A stretch of 64,000 nucleotides of DNA from contig NW_025943953.1 in NCBI RefSeq assembly GCF_000764305.2, forward strand, positions 1-64,000, written 5' to 3'. The stretch is from Hyalella azteca. Lineage: Eukaryota; Arthropoda; Malacostraca; Amphipoda; Hyalellidae. The position numbers and the translations under genes are program-made. Below are positions 11,490-24,770 of the stretch, in pieces. The notes beneath the pieces are model-generated. The model had not been told where the DNA came from, made no database searches, and saw only the letters and a list, made by a program, of their open reading frames with translations. Position 1 is the first letter of the stretch. Each line of letters starts with the position of its first letter.

Positions 11490-14321
11490 TCATTTACGCG
11501 CTATAGAAAAACAGCATGAGCTATTGGGGAAAACCATGAACTGTTAAGAAAGACGTTCACTCGAAGTATATTACGTAACTCCACCAAGATGGCGATAGTG
11601 GCTTGAGTATCCACAGACAGCAACTATATACATACTCTCTCAAAAACATTTACAATAATACGTCTAACATGTAAAACATTTACAAGATTAAATACAGTAC
11701 CTTCAGCATTCTTTGAAATTGTACCTAGCAAGCCTGAATACTTGAGGCTACTTGGTCATGAGCATTTCTTCCATTATTCAACCGAGAAACAACGATCTGC
11801 TGGACCGCAACGACGAATCTAACAGGCAGATGTTGACTTTGAATCTCAAAGAAGTTCCCATCATACGCATGCGTTAGAAAAACATAGCAATTACACGTGG
11901 TCGCAACATACAACAACAAAAAAAAATTACGATCACAGTAAGAAGAACGACGGCCGTTCAATTCACTAGCACTCATTAGATCACCACAACAAACTCAGTA
12001 TGGATATGGTACCAAAATAATAGTGGCACAATATTCTCAATGCTATCGTACTACGAAAGTAATAATAATAATTTAATACGGATAATTTTCGGACGAGAAA
12101 AAAAACAGAATAAATAAATGATGAACATGTATAATCAGGAGTTTGGTCATGACAAATAATGCGGAAGTGGCGGTAGAAGTGATGTAGACTGAACACGTGC
12201 CCTCACTCTTCACATTTATTCGAGTTAAATTTAAGATAAAAACTATAACCACATAATGATCTCCAACAAAAATTCACGACTGAAAAGATTCACCTAAAAA
12301 CATAGCTATGTTGGAAAGCCATCCATTTTCAGAAAATGGTACATAGCAACTAATCCCCATTGACTACACTATAATGACATCAATAAAAATTTAAAACTAA
12401 GCTTAAGGACGAGCTTGGTGTCAGAAAAATAAATTAAACAAGGGAGAGTTAGGTTTCTATGCAAGTGCCAGTAGAGTGAGCCACTAATACCTTGAAATCA
12501 CGTCGTTCGTAGCGACAAAACTATTCTTGAGTATTTAGGAAATCACGGAAATAAAGCTGGAAGACATTTTGTTAGAAATCAATTCAGCTTTATTAGAATA
12601 TTAACACGTGCACTCAACAAGTACTTTGTGTAGAGGCCAACTGAACCGCTAATTCACGCATTAAAAATGTTGTCACAGAAAATACCATCCGTTGCGAAAT
12701 ATTTAGTACTAAGTTACAGGTGTCTCTTCATTATGATGTGAACGGTATTCAAAACATTATAGAAAACAAACAAGGCCAGAACAAAAACGAACATTTAGTA
12801 GAAAATAACGTTGTATGAAGCAAAGCGTCATTAATGCTTGTGGATCTGCGGCGCGATTCACAAAACAATATGACGGAGCACTGAACGTTGGCACTTAGGA
12901 GAGCTTCAATACACCAGCACTATTAACCGCCACGAGAATATAACATCCTTTTCTGACAGGAAGCTCAGTCATGTACTACGAAACGCCCGTAACTATGGAA
13001 CAGTAACAAAACACATCTTTACTAAAAATCCTAGAGCTCATTCATAAATCAAATTAAGAGACGAGACCACGCAATCTACACGCAACGCTAAACTATAAGT
13101 ACTCCACAAACACAAATGAGCCGAGTAATAAGATAATATATTTTTTCATATTTATAGGCAGTCCAGGAGTATTAATCCATAAGCCAATACATCTTCAAGA
13201 TAAGCAATACAAACGAGCTTACTACAAATGTACAGCTCTCTAGTATATATGCTTACATGAACGATTTTGCATACGCCACCCGTTATGGCTGCTTTGGATG
13301 ATTTTCTGACACGAGAGGTAGCGCGATTTTGAAATTGATCGCGATAGATGCTTTGGGATAACCGGCACAAAACTACATGAACAAAACACTACACCTTTTT
13401 TTCTTTCCGTACTTCTCCAACGAGATTATATTCGCATGTTTAGCGCATTATTCTGTAGAAGTTGTTGACGCTATCAAGCTAGAAAAGATTTTCACTGCTA
13501 CGTCCATCACTCGAGTTCAGCAAGAACATCAAAATCTCATTTCTTTGGTTGTCAAGTACTTTCACAATACAACACGAAGCTACAGTAAACACAAACTTTA
13601 CCTTGTTGAGAAGCAGTGACAATTCCTGTACTTCCTCGACAGCAGAAACTATGAAGGCAACGCTTATAGCACTTAATCCAAACTATTATCATAATGCAAT
13701 CTTGCAATCAACGAGCTCATTGATATCAATCAAGCATATAAAAACGAGGTACAGTCTAACATCATTAAACTATAATAATAAAGCCCAAGTCACCAACGAA
13801 CGCTTAAGACTCCAACAGGTTGGTCCAGACGTTCACAAAATGTATCAGAAGTTATATTGTAAAAAAAAAGTTTAACGAGCGAAAATGAGCAGGGAAATTG
13901 TCCGATCGTTCAATCAAAGTGCGCCGTGTAACTCGTTTTAATTACTAGTGAATTAACTAAGTTGAAGGGAAATGATTCATAAAAGTATAGTCATTAACTG
14001 ACTAAAGAACGAAAATTGAAAACAAAGCAAAAAGGTCCCAAAAAAAAGAGAAATTCATTTGTTCGAAAAAGTGGGCGATTTTTTTTCACGGTAAAAAAGT
14101 TATTCCATAATGCGAAAAAATGTACTATTAAGTGGCAGAAGTAGTATCGGTAGGAAGATGATTTTCGAACAGTTCGTTGGTTTTCAAACCCGTTTAAGCA
14201 GAAGTGCTCATTGTCATCAAGAAGCTTCCACGAAAGGTTCGAGGTCTTTGAGCTGTGGCAGGACGATGGTGTGTAGGTGCTGGCCGGGAGGTGAAGAAAT
14301 CATGTCACTTCCTCCCTGGCG
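11490..14321. other. Downstream flank of FBXW7, no separate gene seen
   Basis: AT-rich, without recognisable coding sequence. Several open frames of 60-108 codons on both strands are low-complexity. Part of this region is likely the FBXW7 3' UTR on the minus strand, but no poly(A) site could be chosen with confidence. Confidence 0.4.
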
Positions 14322-17300
14322 TCATGAATCTTCCATATCAAAATCGAGAACAAGGAGCTTGGTTTCTTCGGTGCCGTTGCGGGAGCCTACAGCACACACC
14401 AGTTTTGTTTCTGATGCCCTGATCCGCCATACAACTCCTCCGGAATTGCCTGAAAATTTAGATACATGAAGATTCCAGACTAAGAACACAGAGCACGAGA
14501 ATGCATCTCCGGACATGACTAAAAATAACAAAAAAAGACGAGGAAAAAAGCGATTGCATGGTTGAATCTACAACTGTACACTCAATACAGTATTAGAAAT
14601 TTTGAATATTCTTTAATATTGAGTGAACAATCAAGCTTACAAATTTCGAAGGTGACCTTTGATTTGAATTATACGTGTTAGGTACTTAGAACAACTTTTT
14701 CAATCTGCTAAGATGTAGGGAAAAATTTACAAGAGTTTAAGAAAATTAACAATGATCATCACAATTTAATTTCCACAAGATAGAGCTAGACTGAACAGCA
14801 AGTGAAAAAGCATTTGTCTCAACTAATACGAACTTATAATAATTTCCAAGTAAACATTAATCTCGTAATTATAGACGAAATTTTAATCGAGTTTATCCGA
14901 CCAAATCCTCCATTAATTCGGACAATAGCGTTATTCGTTTTAATGGGGTATCTCAAGTTATATAAACAATAACATTAAGAGTTCAATGAGGTTCACACAC
15001 AAAAAATCTCACCTGTGTCTAGCGTCACCAAATTTCTAACAAACTCTCCGGTGCTAACGTCCCAGAGCTTTACTGTTCCATCATCGGATGAAGTCACAAC
15101 GAAAGTGTTGATGAACTGTAGGCAAGTAACCGCACTTCGATGCTTGTTAGAACCTGTTATTTAGAAATTGTTTTAAAAACGGTGAAAATCAGCAAAAATA
15201 TCACTTAAAATAATCTTCAGTTGACCCCCCTACTACCTTCTGTGAAGTACATGTATTGAAAAAAACTATCCTGTCGAGATAGAAATTATAATGCCGCAGA
15301 TAAGAAATTGATGATAAAAGAGGCGTCTAGAATAAGTCATAGTAATGAAGCTCGCATCTAAATATTATAAGTTTATGGAAAAACAAAAAAAAAAAAAACA
15401 GAAATATAATAGATTCCAAACCACACTGTTAGGAAATATTCTTCAGTGAATTTGTATTGCATTACAATTAGAAACAGAGCACCAAATAATGATGCATTCA
15501 AATAAAAGATTTTTTAACGACACTAACCAGACAAGGTCTGAAGGCAATGTCCGGTGACGATATCCCAAACTTTAACAGTGGAATCCGCATTGCCGGAGAT
15601 GAGGATGTTGTTGTGGAGTTCCATTCCTGAAGTAAGGGACTGGTGCCCCATGAGAGTGTGGCGACATGTGCCGCTCTCCACGTCCCAAACGCGGATTGTG
15701 GTGTCCAGGGATCCACTCACAACGTGAACACCGTCAAACTGAAGCGAAAACGTAAAATAAAAATCTACACGTGCAGCTCAGGGGACGCTCTCGCAGCCTA
15801 AAGATACAAAACATATTTACAAATAAGAACGTTAAATCATAATTAAACAAGCAATAGATCTCATGGAATATAATTAGTACAAGTCCAATAAAAGAAAACA
15901 ATTGAAATGGGATAATTCGCATCACCTGCAAAGAGTAAACTCTGTTGGTGTGTCCCTGTAAAGTGTGCAGGCATTCTTCAGTTTCAGGGTTCCAGACTTT
16001 GACCATAAAGTCGTAAGCACCGGAGACCACAAGACGACCGTTGTACTGAACGCAACGCACAGCTGCCACGTGCCCCACGAGAACGTGGTTACACGTGCCT
16101 GTAGTCACGTCCCAAACACGGAGTGTTGCATCACGGGACCCGCTCACAACGCTGTTCAGGAGATTAACATGTGAATAAAGAACTATGGGTTAACTAACTC
16201 CATTACACATAAAATGTATCAGCAACTTGTTATTCAAGTAATCAGATCCTATTACATTCGACAAAAGACGAAGGCTTTTTGAACAAGTAGTTAGTTACTA
16301 TACAACTTGTCAAGTTCAACTGTCATGATCAGAAGTCATGACAGTAAAAATTGAATCGTAATAAATATTGCAGAATGCTACCTATTGCCAACAGACAGGA
16401 CCACCTCATGTGACCAAAAGACATCAATTCTCACATGTTATTGTGGAGATGCAGACAACGAACGGTGCTTGTGTGGCCATAGAGGGTCTGGGTGCAATGG
16501 CCGGTCTCAGCGTCCCAGACTCGCAGCATGCGGTCTGTGCTACCCGACACGATGATGTTGTCCCTCATCTGACTCGACCACACGCCCCCAGTGTGGCCCG
16601 TCAGCGTACGCATGCACTTTAATACCAGCAATAAGTCAGAATAACAACAAAATTCGCACAAGTATTCACAGTTACCAGTAAAAAAATATTCAAAAATCTT
16701 TAGCAGTATATTTCAGCTCTAATTTGGAAAAATATTTCATTTTCAGGTAGCAGTGATGAACTATTTCTTATACATTCATAAATATTTCACTGTAAACTTC
16801 TTCTTGGTGCAAAGATTCTTGCTACTAAAATGATGTATTTTTTGTATATACCTTGCTAGTAGTGGCGTTCCAGACTTTAAGCGTGTTGTCGTCTGAACCT
16901 GAGACGATTGTGTTACCAGAGAACTGTAGGCAGGTAATGACGTGATCGTCATGACCCTTCAACACACGAGGAGGTCGTAAAGGATTCACGCGCCAGTTGC
17001 ACTCGATATTGTGCCGGCGCATGAAGATGCTCTGTCGAGATTTATGACAGTAAAATTAATATTTACGACCATGACATGTGCGGTAATAACAAAAAGTAGA
17101 CATGGTTGCTCATATGGGAACTTATGATTACTTAGGCGAAAACCTGGCAAAACAAAAACGCTGAGATGTTTCCTCTGCTACTTAATTTTATAAAAATTAT
17201 AATTTTAAAATAAACTCGGAATAATTGCATATAAATAGGTTAGCCTCAAATTCCACTTATTTATCTGTGATACCGTTTTGCATTAATAGAACATAATAAA

Positions 17301-20300
17301 GAAGGAGACTTGATGAAGTGGGCAAATTCTAATCGTGAAGAACAGCACAACTCACTTTATAAGGCGACACGCTGCTGACACTGGTTCCCTTCCTTCTGCG
17401 CTTATCCATGTGGTCGAGGAAGTTTTCAATGCCAGCTTCTTTACATTTCTCCCGCCATAGTAAATTGTCAGCTGTAAGCATATTCCAGTACTTGCAAGCT
17501 TGAGCGGCCTTCAGCAGGTCTCTGGGAGAGAGGAAGCTTAGCACATAGAGAGCCAATTCTTTGGGAAGGAGGCTGATGAAGTCACGTTGGAACATCGGTA
17601 GAATGACTTGGTGAACATGGCGCACCTGAACAAGAAACAATTAAAAATATTAATGTGAGTACAAGTTTACTATGTATGGTTTGAAAGTACAAGTTTAGTA
17701 TGAACGGTTTGCAAAATTCAAGCGTAATAACGGTAAAACGCTGTTTCTGTCCTAATGCAAATAGGATAAAAGTAGGGCTTTATTGAAGATGCAATCCATC
17801 CCTGAAATTATCCACGGTAAGTACAAATTAGAACCTCTGACATTAATTTCGAGTTGAAACTTGAAAACAATACAAATAATTTGATTGTAACTATGGCTCC
17901 TTAGTGTCTAAAAAACTAAACAAAATCTCACTAAATTGAAAATAAATTAATAAACCTGTCTCAGTCATCTCAATGTAAGACCTAAACACAGACCTGTCCT
18001 AGATCACAGGCATCGATGAGCGAGTCTAGGGCGAAGAGCCTCTCTGCAGCATTCCAAGTGTTGAACTGCGTCAACCACGTCGTCAGGCCTTGCGGTGCCG
18101 GTACATTACGCCTTGATGCGACGCTGCTGTTGCTTGAGATGCTCGATATACTTGTGTTGGCAAGACTAAGACTGCAGGAAAAAATTCAAATGGATTCGCG
18201 CGAACTATATTTTTTTCAAACGAATTTATCAAGGTATAGTAGTATAATTATGACATTTGATATGCATTAACTTCCTTCAACAAAGCTATTCATAAAAGGT
18301 GCCATACACTTGCCATATATGGCTCAACAACGTTTAGTTGATAACGCAAGTCATGATATTTATTCAATTCGTTTGACCAGCTTCTAATAGTTGAAGTCCG
18401 AATAATTAAAATGATTACGGCTATTAATGAAAAAGAAAGGTGCATTATCAGATAAACATTAAGAAAATTTCAACTTTTTTGGACTAGTGAAACGTAACAA
18501 TTTCAATTTTAAGTTAACCTGAATGACAATGTTAAAAAAAATTTGAGGAATTTACTCAAAACATTTAAACAACGTGGTTAGGTTATGCAAGATAAGTAAA
18601 TGTAATTCAAAAATGAATTTTCTCGATAACTCGAATGCAGGAGACAAAGTCCAATTTTACAACTTATATGCTATGATAAAATTCATTTTTTTCGCTTACT
18701 AAATTAATCTAGTTGTACGATCCTTCCAGCTTTCAACTATATCTGAGTTTTCAGTTGCCAATTATTTTAAGGAAATTTTCAAAATTCATATCCAAGACAT
18801 TGAAAATTCCAGTAACGTTATGGTATCAGAGAAACTACTTACCTGGCATTATCTGACTTGCAAGACTTTTTGACGGGTAGAAGCAATCGAAGTTCACCAC
18901 CGGTGTCAAATTTTCTTTTACCCTGTCAAATTATAATAAAAGATCAGAATTTAGTAAAGTAATATTCATGCAATTGGAATGGAAGGAATAGAAAATGTTC
19001 AGAGCCTGTAATTTGATAATAGGATCAATACAACATTTGCTAGAGAAGATAGTATTGCAAACCTTATAAACGTTTAAGCGTTCATCTCTAGTGAAATTAG
19101 CATCGAGTTCTGATAATTTCGTTTAATTGACATCTCTACAAAAAAATCATCCAGAGACACTTTACCTGCTTCTTATTTTTATGAGGCGAATTAGACACAG
19201 ACTCCACTATCATAAGATCTTCTTCGTCATCCTCTTCATCAACATCCTCCTCACTCTCCTCTTCTGCTTCCTCGCCTTCATCTGATGGATCTAAATCATC
19301 GTCAGGCAGACACACGATGCTAGGCGAGTTACTTAGATCCATTGCCGAATCAGAAGCAGAGTCAGAGACGCGGGCAGATCGACTCGATTGATCTTGCAGT
19401 TGTTTCCCCGCTGGAGAAGCAATATGGGCTCTAGAAGTTTCGCCACCTGCGTTACTGACGCTTGCATCACTGCATCCTTGCTCGGGAGCACCAGTGCTGT
19501 TGTCACTTGCTCTGCGTCTCAAGTGGTGCTTACGTGCACTGAGATTCAAGAGCTGTCTGCTGCCATTACTGCATGAACCAGACAAGGAACTAACGTCATA
19601 CAAGTCAGGAGTACGGACCCTACTTTTAAGTGCTTCGAGTCCAGAATTAACATTAGCAACAGACACAGCCGGTATTCGCTCTATATCTATAGTATTGGGA
19701 GACAGGCTACGAGCTCCATGGTGGTCCATTGATTCTTCATAAGGCGTGTCACTGCCCAGAACAGCTGCTGAAGTCCCAACAGATCCAGGGCCAGCGATGG
19801 AAGGTCCGGAATTGCGGAGGACAGCGGCGATCTCTTCATGAGTTTCATGCATGCTGTTCTCATTTATATTGGCATCTATCATTGAGCTATCTTCGTTGAA
19901 ATGGAAATCGGCCTTATCAGCCTGATCTTCAACAGAGCTGTTTTCCCTAACTCTTAATTTATTAAGTTCTGCTTCACCTAACTCATCTCCAATTAAGAAA
20001 TCACTACAAGAGCTTCCACAAGGAAGCAATTTATTAGATCTTCTATTTCTACTTATGCTACTGTAACAGGGCGGTTCTATAGAGCCTAATCTGTTGTTTT
20101 CTAGTCTGCTATCGCAAGCATCACCAAGCTGGGCCCATTCCATGGTACCTTCATCATTTAAATTATGAAATTCTAAAGCAGATTTAGGGTCAATAGGTTC
20201 TTCAGAAGTATCACTATCAATTCTCTGTCTGGTCCGGACGTTCGTTTGAGGACATATTGATGTGCTGGATTTGGGTGAAGTATTTTTGCCCAAAGATCCT

Positions 20301-21152
20301 GACAATCTTGCACCACGGACACTGGATGAATTGAGCGATGCCTGAGGTCCTGGACTACCTCCATTACTGCTGCTGCTGCCACTGCTGCTGCTGGTGGGTA
20401 TGGCGGAAGACAAAGCTTCCTGAAGTTGAGAGGAACGGCGGGAGCTACGTCGGGACTGAGGAGTAGACTTGCAACTCATGTGAGGTGTGTAGCTAGCACT
20501 GACTGGAGGTGAGCGCAGAGATTTGTGAGGTGTGCTACTTAGGCAGCCACGGCTACTTGACCGGCTGGAATCGTCAGGCGAGTCTTCGACCTCGTCTTGA
20601 GCCAACTGATGCACTGGAACTTCACAAACAAGAACCCCCTTGTTTTGGTCTAATACATTGCGACCGATCCCTGGTACATTGAGAAGCTCTTCCAAGCTAC
20701 TGAAGGGACCTTTCACCTGCAAAAAAACGTATAACTAGAGATATTGAATTATGTCCTTCTAATTAAACCTCATGATTTTTGAGGTCATAAGTGATGGAGT
20801 GGAAATATAAACTCCCGTAACTTTACCAAAAAATATAAAATAATTTAAGCTTTTCCACCATAAGGCCAGTAATATACAGGATTCCTTTATTAAACAAATG
20901 AAATTTCCTGAGTTCTGTTCACTTTCTTTTTGGAATGTACATTATAAAGGGAGATAAAAAAAAAACAATTTTATGGTCACTTCAGCAAATTGAATATCAA
21001 TAAGCAAGCTCACTAATTAACAGATGTGGTAAAGCACTCACCATCCTTGTGGTAAATATAGCCTCAGCTTTGGCACGTCCAACTCCAAAAAGTGTCTCAA
21101 GATCCTTCACTGTAGCTGTATTGATATCCACTATCTCCCCTTCCTCAGCCAT
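14322..21152 (-). CDS. Fbxw7/ago: F-box/WD40 ubiquitin-ligase subunit FBXW7 (archipelago)
   Basis: Substrate receptor of the SCF ubiquitin ligase, which targets phosphorylated cyclin E, Myc, Notch and others. Eleven coding exons join in phase: 21,152-21,042; 20,716-19,166; 18,922-18,843; 18,171-17,994; 17,625-17,356; 17,031-16,852; 16,616-16,435; 16,151-15,926; 15,738-15,528; 15,153-15,013; 14,449-14,322. The product is about 1,085 aa. Residues 8-70 form a double helix-hairpin-helix ([18 protein letters not shown], then [12 protein letters not shown]). A long Ser-rich exon ends in an acidic stretch (about 500-535). The F-box ([17 protein letters not shown]) lies near 657. Eight WD repeats run from about 750 to the end, starting [15 protein letters not shown]. 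The three phosphodegron-binding arginines of the human protein have counterparts ([26 protein letters not shown]). A splice acceptor 9 nt upstream of the ATG shows that a 5' UTR exon lies further up. All introns are GT-AG and no break was seen. Confidence 0.95.
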
Positions 21153-21161
21153 AATCACAGT
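21042..21161 (-). other. FBXW7 first coding exon with helix-hairpin-helix
   Basis: An AG acceptor (TTTGCTTTTCAG) precedes ACTGTGATT and the start codon ATG-GCT-GAG. The exon encodes 37 residues and ends at a GTGAGT donor. Its frame continues into the next exon ([18 protein letters not shown]), so the helix-hairpin-helix pair is split by an intron. The ATG is preceded by a purine at -3, and no upstream in-frame ATG lies in the exon. Confidence 0.85.
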
Positions 21162-23535
21162 CTGAAAAGCAAACAAAATGTTGTTAGTTGTCAAAAATGT
21201 GAATCAATAGAATGTAAATTTCACATTCTACAAGCTTAAATTGTTTCTTTGACACAATAAAAAGTCAGTTTTCTGCAAATATTTCTTTCTAAATATTTCT
21301 ATTTCTTTCTATATGCAGATACCACTTGCTTTTTTCTAGCAGGTAGCCACATGAGAAAGGTTATGTACAGCGACTTACTATGGTAACAAGCCCATGACTT
21401 GAACTAACTTGGCAAGAGTTAAGATTTTGGGACTGTTAATATGAAGAGAAAGCTTTATTCAAAAAGTACTTACTGTTATAGTCTTTTCTTATGTACAGAA
21501 TAATTTTCTATCGAGAATCTCCCTGCAATAAATTTAAGAGAAGAAAAATAACAAGACTGCCAAAAAATAATGTATCAAACATGTGATATTGGACTGGATT
21601 CTATCCAGCACCATCAGCCTACTTATTGAACATGGATATTTTTGGGCCTATTCCCAGGAGTTCAAAAGAACTAATGGCATGTGCTGATGAGTTGCTCATT
21701 ATTTGTGGGTAAATACAAGTGGCAGATATATATATCTCAGCTCATCAGATTGTTATGCAATGGTAATTTAAAAATTTTGTTCTTTGTTCTGTCTATTAAA
21801 ATTCACATTCCATTTTAATTTGACAGAGACCTTGAAGATTAAGTTATATTAGTTATAGGTTTTGAAAAAATCAATGAAGCATTAGCAATCAATATTATTT
21901 GAAAGCTTATGTGATATGGAGGTGACTTGTATGGTGTTCTTGGCTGCTGTGTTACTCTCAGCAAGGCAAGCGCATTTTGATTCCTATGAACTATTTGATT
22001 TATTGCAGGTTATTGACTTCTTGTAATTTAATGCACATCATGTCACTCTTTTGGTCTGGCCCAACACTTAAGAATACCTCTCTGACACATTAATTGTACT
22101 GGCTGTAGTGCTGGCTTCTGAGCCTTAACGGCCCCTTATGGTGCTTTAACCTAATTTACCAACTTAGCAAAGTTTTTTCGGCCATTCATTAATTTCCTAA
22201 CAATTGCACTGTTAAACACCATTATACCTCTGAACAGCTTTCATACCACTTCTAAATTGAGCCAGCAATAATAATTTAGGTTAGTCTAACAATATTAAGT
22301 TTTACTTTGTATAATGGATATATATTTATTGATCTTAATCTTAATAATGAAGAATTGAAACAGATTCCATAGTGCTTACTTGTACGTTCAATCTGATTTT
22401 TAACCATTAATTTACAATATAACCCCTGGCATTCTTGTTGCATCTCATTCCATGTGCTCCATGCCTCAAGTGCTGCCAGGGCGACAGCTAATTTTTGCAG
22501 AATACATGTTTTCATTCAAAGTTGGACTGGGAAATGTGTTCACTGTCAAGTCTCATACCACTAAATTGGAAATACCGTACAGAGCATAATTGTTATAGTC
22601 ATTTCTCAAGCTCCGGCATTCATATTGTAAGATATATTTTTTGCTAATTTCAGTTCCCCCACTGTAGTTTTGTATAGTCTACTTTGCTCGATCTGAAGTC
22701 TTATCCATTGGAGTTTTGATAAAATTGTTAGCTGCTGTGTTTGTATGATTTCCTTACAGTTTGCCATGTGTATACACCCACACATTTAGAACATAAGCCT
22801 GTGGTAAACACAGAAAACTTAAGTTTTCCTGATATTTTGCAACTTAAGAATCACATATATTGGTCGTGTAAAATCTAAGAGCTCACATAAACAGTTTAAA
22901 CACTAACAATTTGATACAAAAAGTAGAATATCCCAACAATGAAGATCTATTTGCCAGATTGGCAGCTTGTCCAGTATATACATTTTTCAANATTATTTTT
23001 AACTTATCTTTCCTTTAGTGATATGATATTAACATATCCATACATTACCATATCCATGAACATGCCACTGAGCATTTATAATGACTTTGTCCACTGCAAG
23101 CTTCATATCAGCAGCCATATAGCCCTTTTCTGTATCTTTAACACGTTAAGTGTGGCACAACCCACCGGTGGGTCGTAGCCAATATCCCTCTGCTGCGAAA
23201 TGACCCACTGGTGGGTCGCTTATAAAAATAATATAATACCAAATATGGATAAGAGCCCATAAAATTAGTTTCATTGAAATATACAGCATATTTGTGTTAG
23301 TATCATTAAATAAAAGTTTTAAATGATAATTCCTCCTAGCCGTAGCTTATTCCTCTGTATTGCAACTCTGCATTACCACCCCGTATAAAAGATACATTAT
23401 CTTTACTGATGTGTCTTACTTATTCCTAACTACCTTAGTCAACAAAACCCAATCCTCAGGTAGAGCTTAATATAATGAGTTCAATGTCTTGAGTGTAACC
23501 TAAACTTGGATATTTACTATAACAAAAAAAAAATT
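21162..23535. other. Intergenic, upstream of FBXW7
   Basis: No coding exon is recognised. A 5' UTR exon of FBXW7 must lie somewhere upstream of 21,161. One ambiguous base is at 22,991. Around 23,150-23,220 two copies of CCCACYGGTGGGTC sit about 40 bp apart beside CGTTAAGTGTGGC, a likely end of a TTAA-targeting element. Confidence 0.4.
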
Positions 23536-24012
23536 GTAAAAACACACCTGAAACAGAAAGGAATATTCTAGTGACAACCATCATATTTTACGGAGAAATA
23601 AATCATAGTTTAGGTTAATTACTTTCCATTTTATGTTGCCTGGTGCACAATTCTATCTATGACATTCTCTGCACAATTTTGTGATGACCAATGATGCATC
23701 AATTTTTGTTAAGTGAAATTTTTTTTTGCTGAGTGAGGTAAATATATTATATTATCAAAATGTTTTGTTGTTAATTGATTTTTTTTTTTTTTTGTTAACT
23801 GGAGCCTTTGCTAGTCAAGGTTCTATTGTAATCGAGTTCAATGCATCATCAGTCATCACAAAATTGTGCATAGAAGGTCATAGATAGAATTTTGCCAAGG
23901 GCAACATCGAATAAAAAGAATATAATTAACCTAAACTATGATTTATTTCTCCAAAAAATATAATGGTTCCCACTTAAATATTCCTTTCTTTTTCATGTGT
24001 GTTTTTACCATC
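23536..24012. mobile_element. Foldback element with ~175-bp inverted arms
   Basis: The left arm (23,536-23,712) reads GTAAAAACACACCTGAAAC and on through GGAGAAATAAATCATAGTTT. The right arm (23,838-24,012) is its reverse complement with modest divergence. A spacer of about 125 bp containing poly-T separates them. Transcribed, it would fold into a long hairpin. It has the form of a foldback or MITE-type element; no transposase is encoded. Confidence 0.8.
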
Positions 24013-24626
24013 TTTTCTTGTTATAGTGAATTCACTTGACCCAATTAAAATGGTGCAAAATTACAAGCCCTGTTCTGTGAGCTTACAGATGCAGAAGAAA
24101 TGCTATATGGCTGCTTATATGAAGCTGGCAGTGGACAAGGTCATTGTCAATGCCATGTCCATGGATACAGTAAATTCACATCAATAATATGGTAATGTAT
24201 AGATATGGAAATATCATATCAATAAAGGAAAAACAAGCACAAATCACAGAAAATGTAATTTTTCTATATGTACCTTTTCTATAAAAGAAGAGGAGGACTT
24301 CACAGTACTGTTAGCAATGGATGAGTACATTCTGCATCATGCATGGTGGCATTCTAAATGCTGTAGAGGAAATTCATCTGATATGGCAACAGCGCCACGT
24401 CATCATAGCTAATTACTAGCCGCAGGTCTCCGCTGTTGTTGATTGTCTCTTCAGAACTCATGGGAGGTGGTTGGCGCTCTGATAGTCTTCCGCCTTCGGC
24501 AAGTCAGACTTGCGATACCTGTTAGTTTACCTGCCTTGAGCAGCATTGTCCATATCTGCAGTTAGACGGTCACACTGTACGGTCAAATATTTAGTCTCTC
24601 GTAATCCCTCGGCTCCTCTTATCATG
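24013..24626. other. Intergenic
   Basis: Nothing recognisable. A plus-strand open frame at 23,999-24,187 overlaps the foldback arm and has no domain. Confidence 0.3.
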
Positions 24627-24770
24627 CCTTCCAAGGAGTCTGACCTGCCTCATGGAGTCTGACCTGCCTCACGGAGTCTGACCTGCCTCATGGAGTCTGA
24701 CCTGCCTCGTGAGCCATACCTGCCTCGTGAGCCGTACCTGCATCTCGGAGCCCATCCTGCATCTGGGGCT
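24627..24770 (+). repeat. Minisatellite, ~20-bp unit
   Basis: About seven units of the form GGAGTCTGACCTGCCTCAT, perfect at first and then decaying to GAGCCATACCTGCCTCGT and GAGCCCATCCTGCATCT. The decay towards the 3' side suggests expansion from the 5' side. Confidence 0.85.

Noticed and set aside
13377..13875. Overlapping plus-strand frames of 80 and 108 codons
   Set aside because: Low-complexity sequence without similarity to a known protein, located in the likely FBXW7 3' region.
14110..14469. 119-codon plus-strand open frame
   Set aside because: Shadow of the last FBXW7 exon on the other strand.
19388..19742. Plus-strand open frames of 62 and 82 codons
   Set aside because: They lie opposite the large FBXW7 exon; no independent evidence.
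24627..24770. Regular 20-bp units considered as a CRISPR-like array
   Set aside because: Units are contiguous without unique spacers and the context is eukaryotic; it is a minisatellite.
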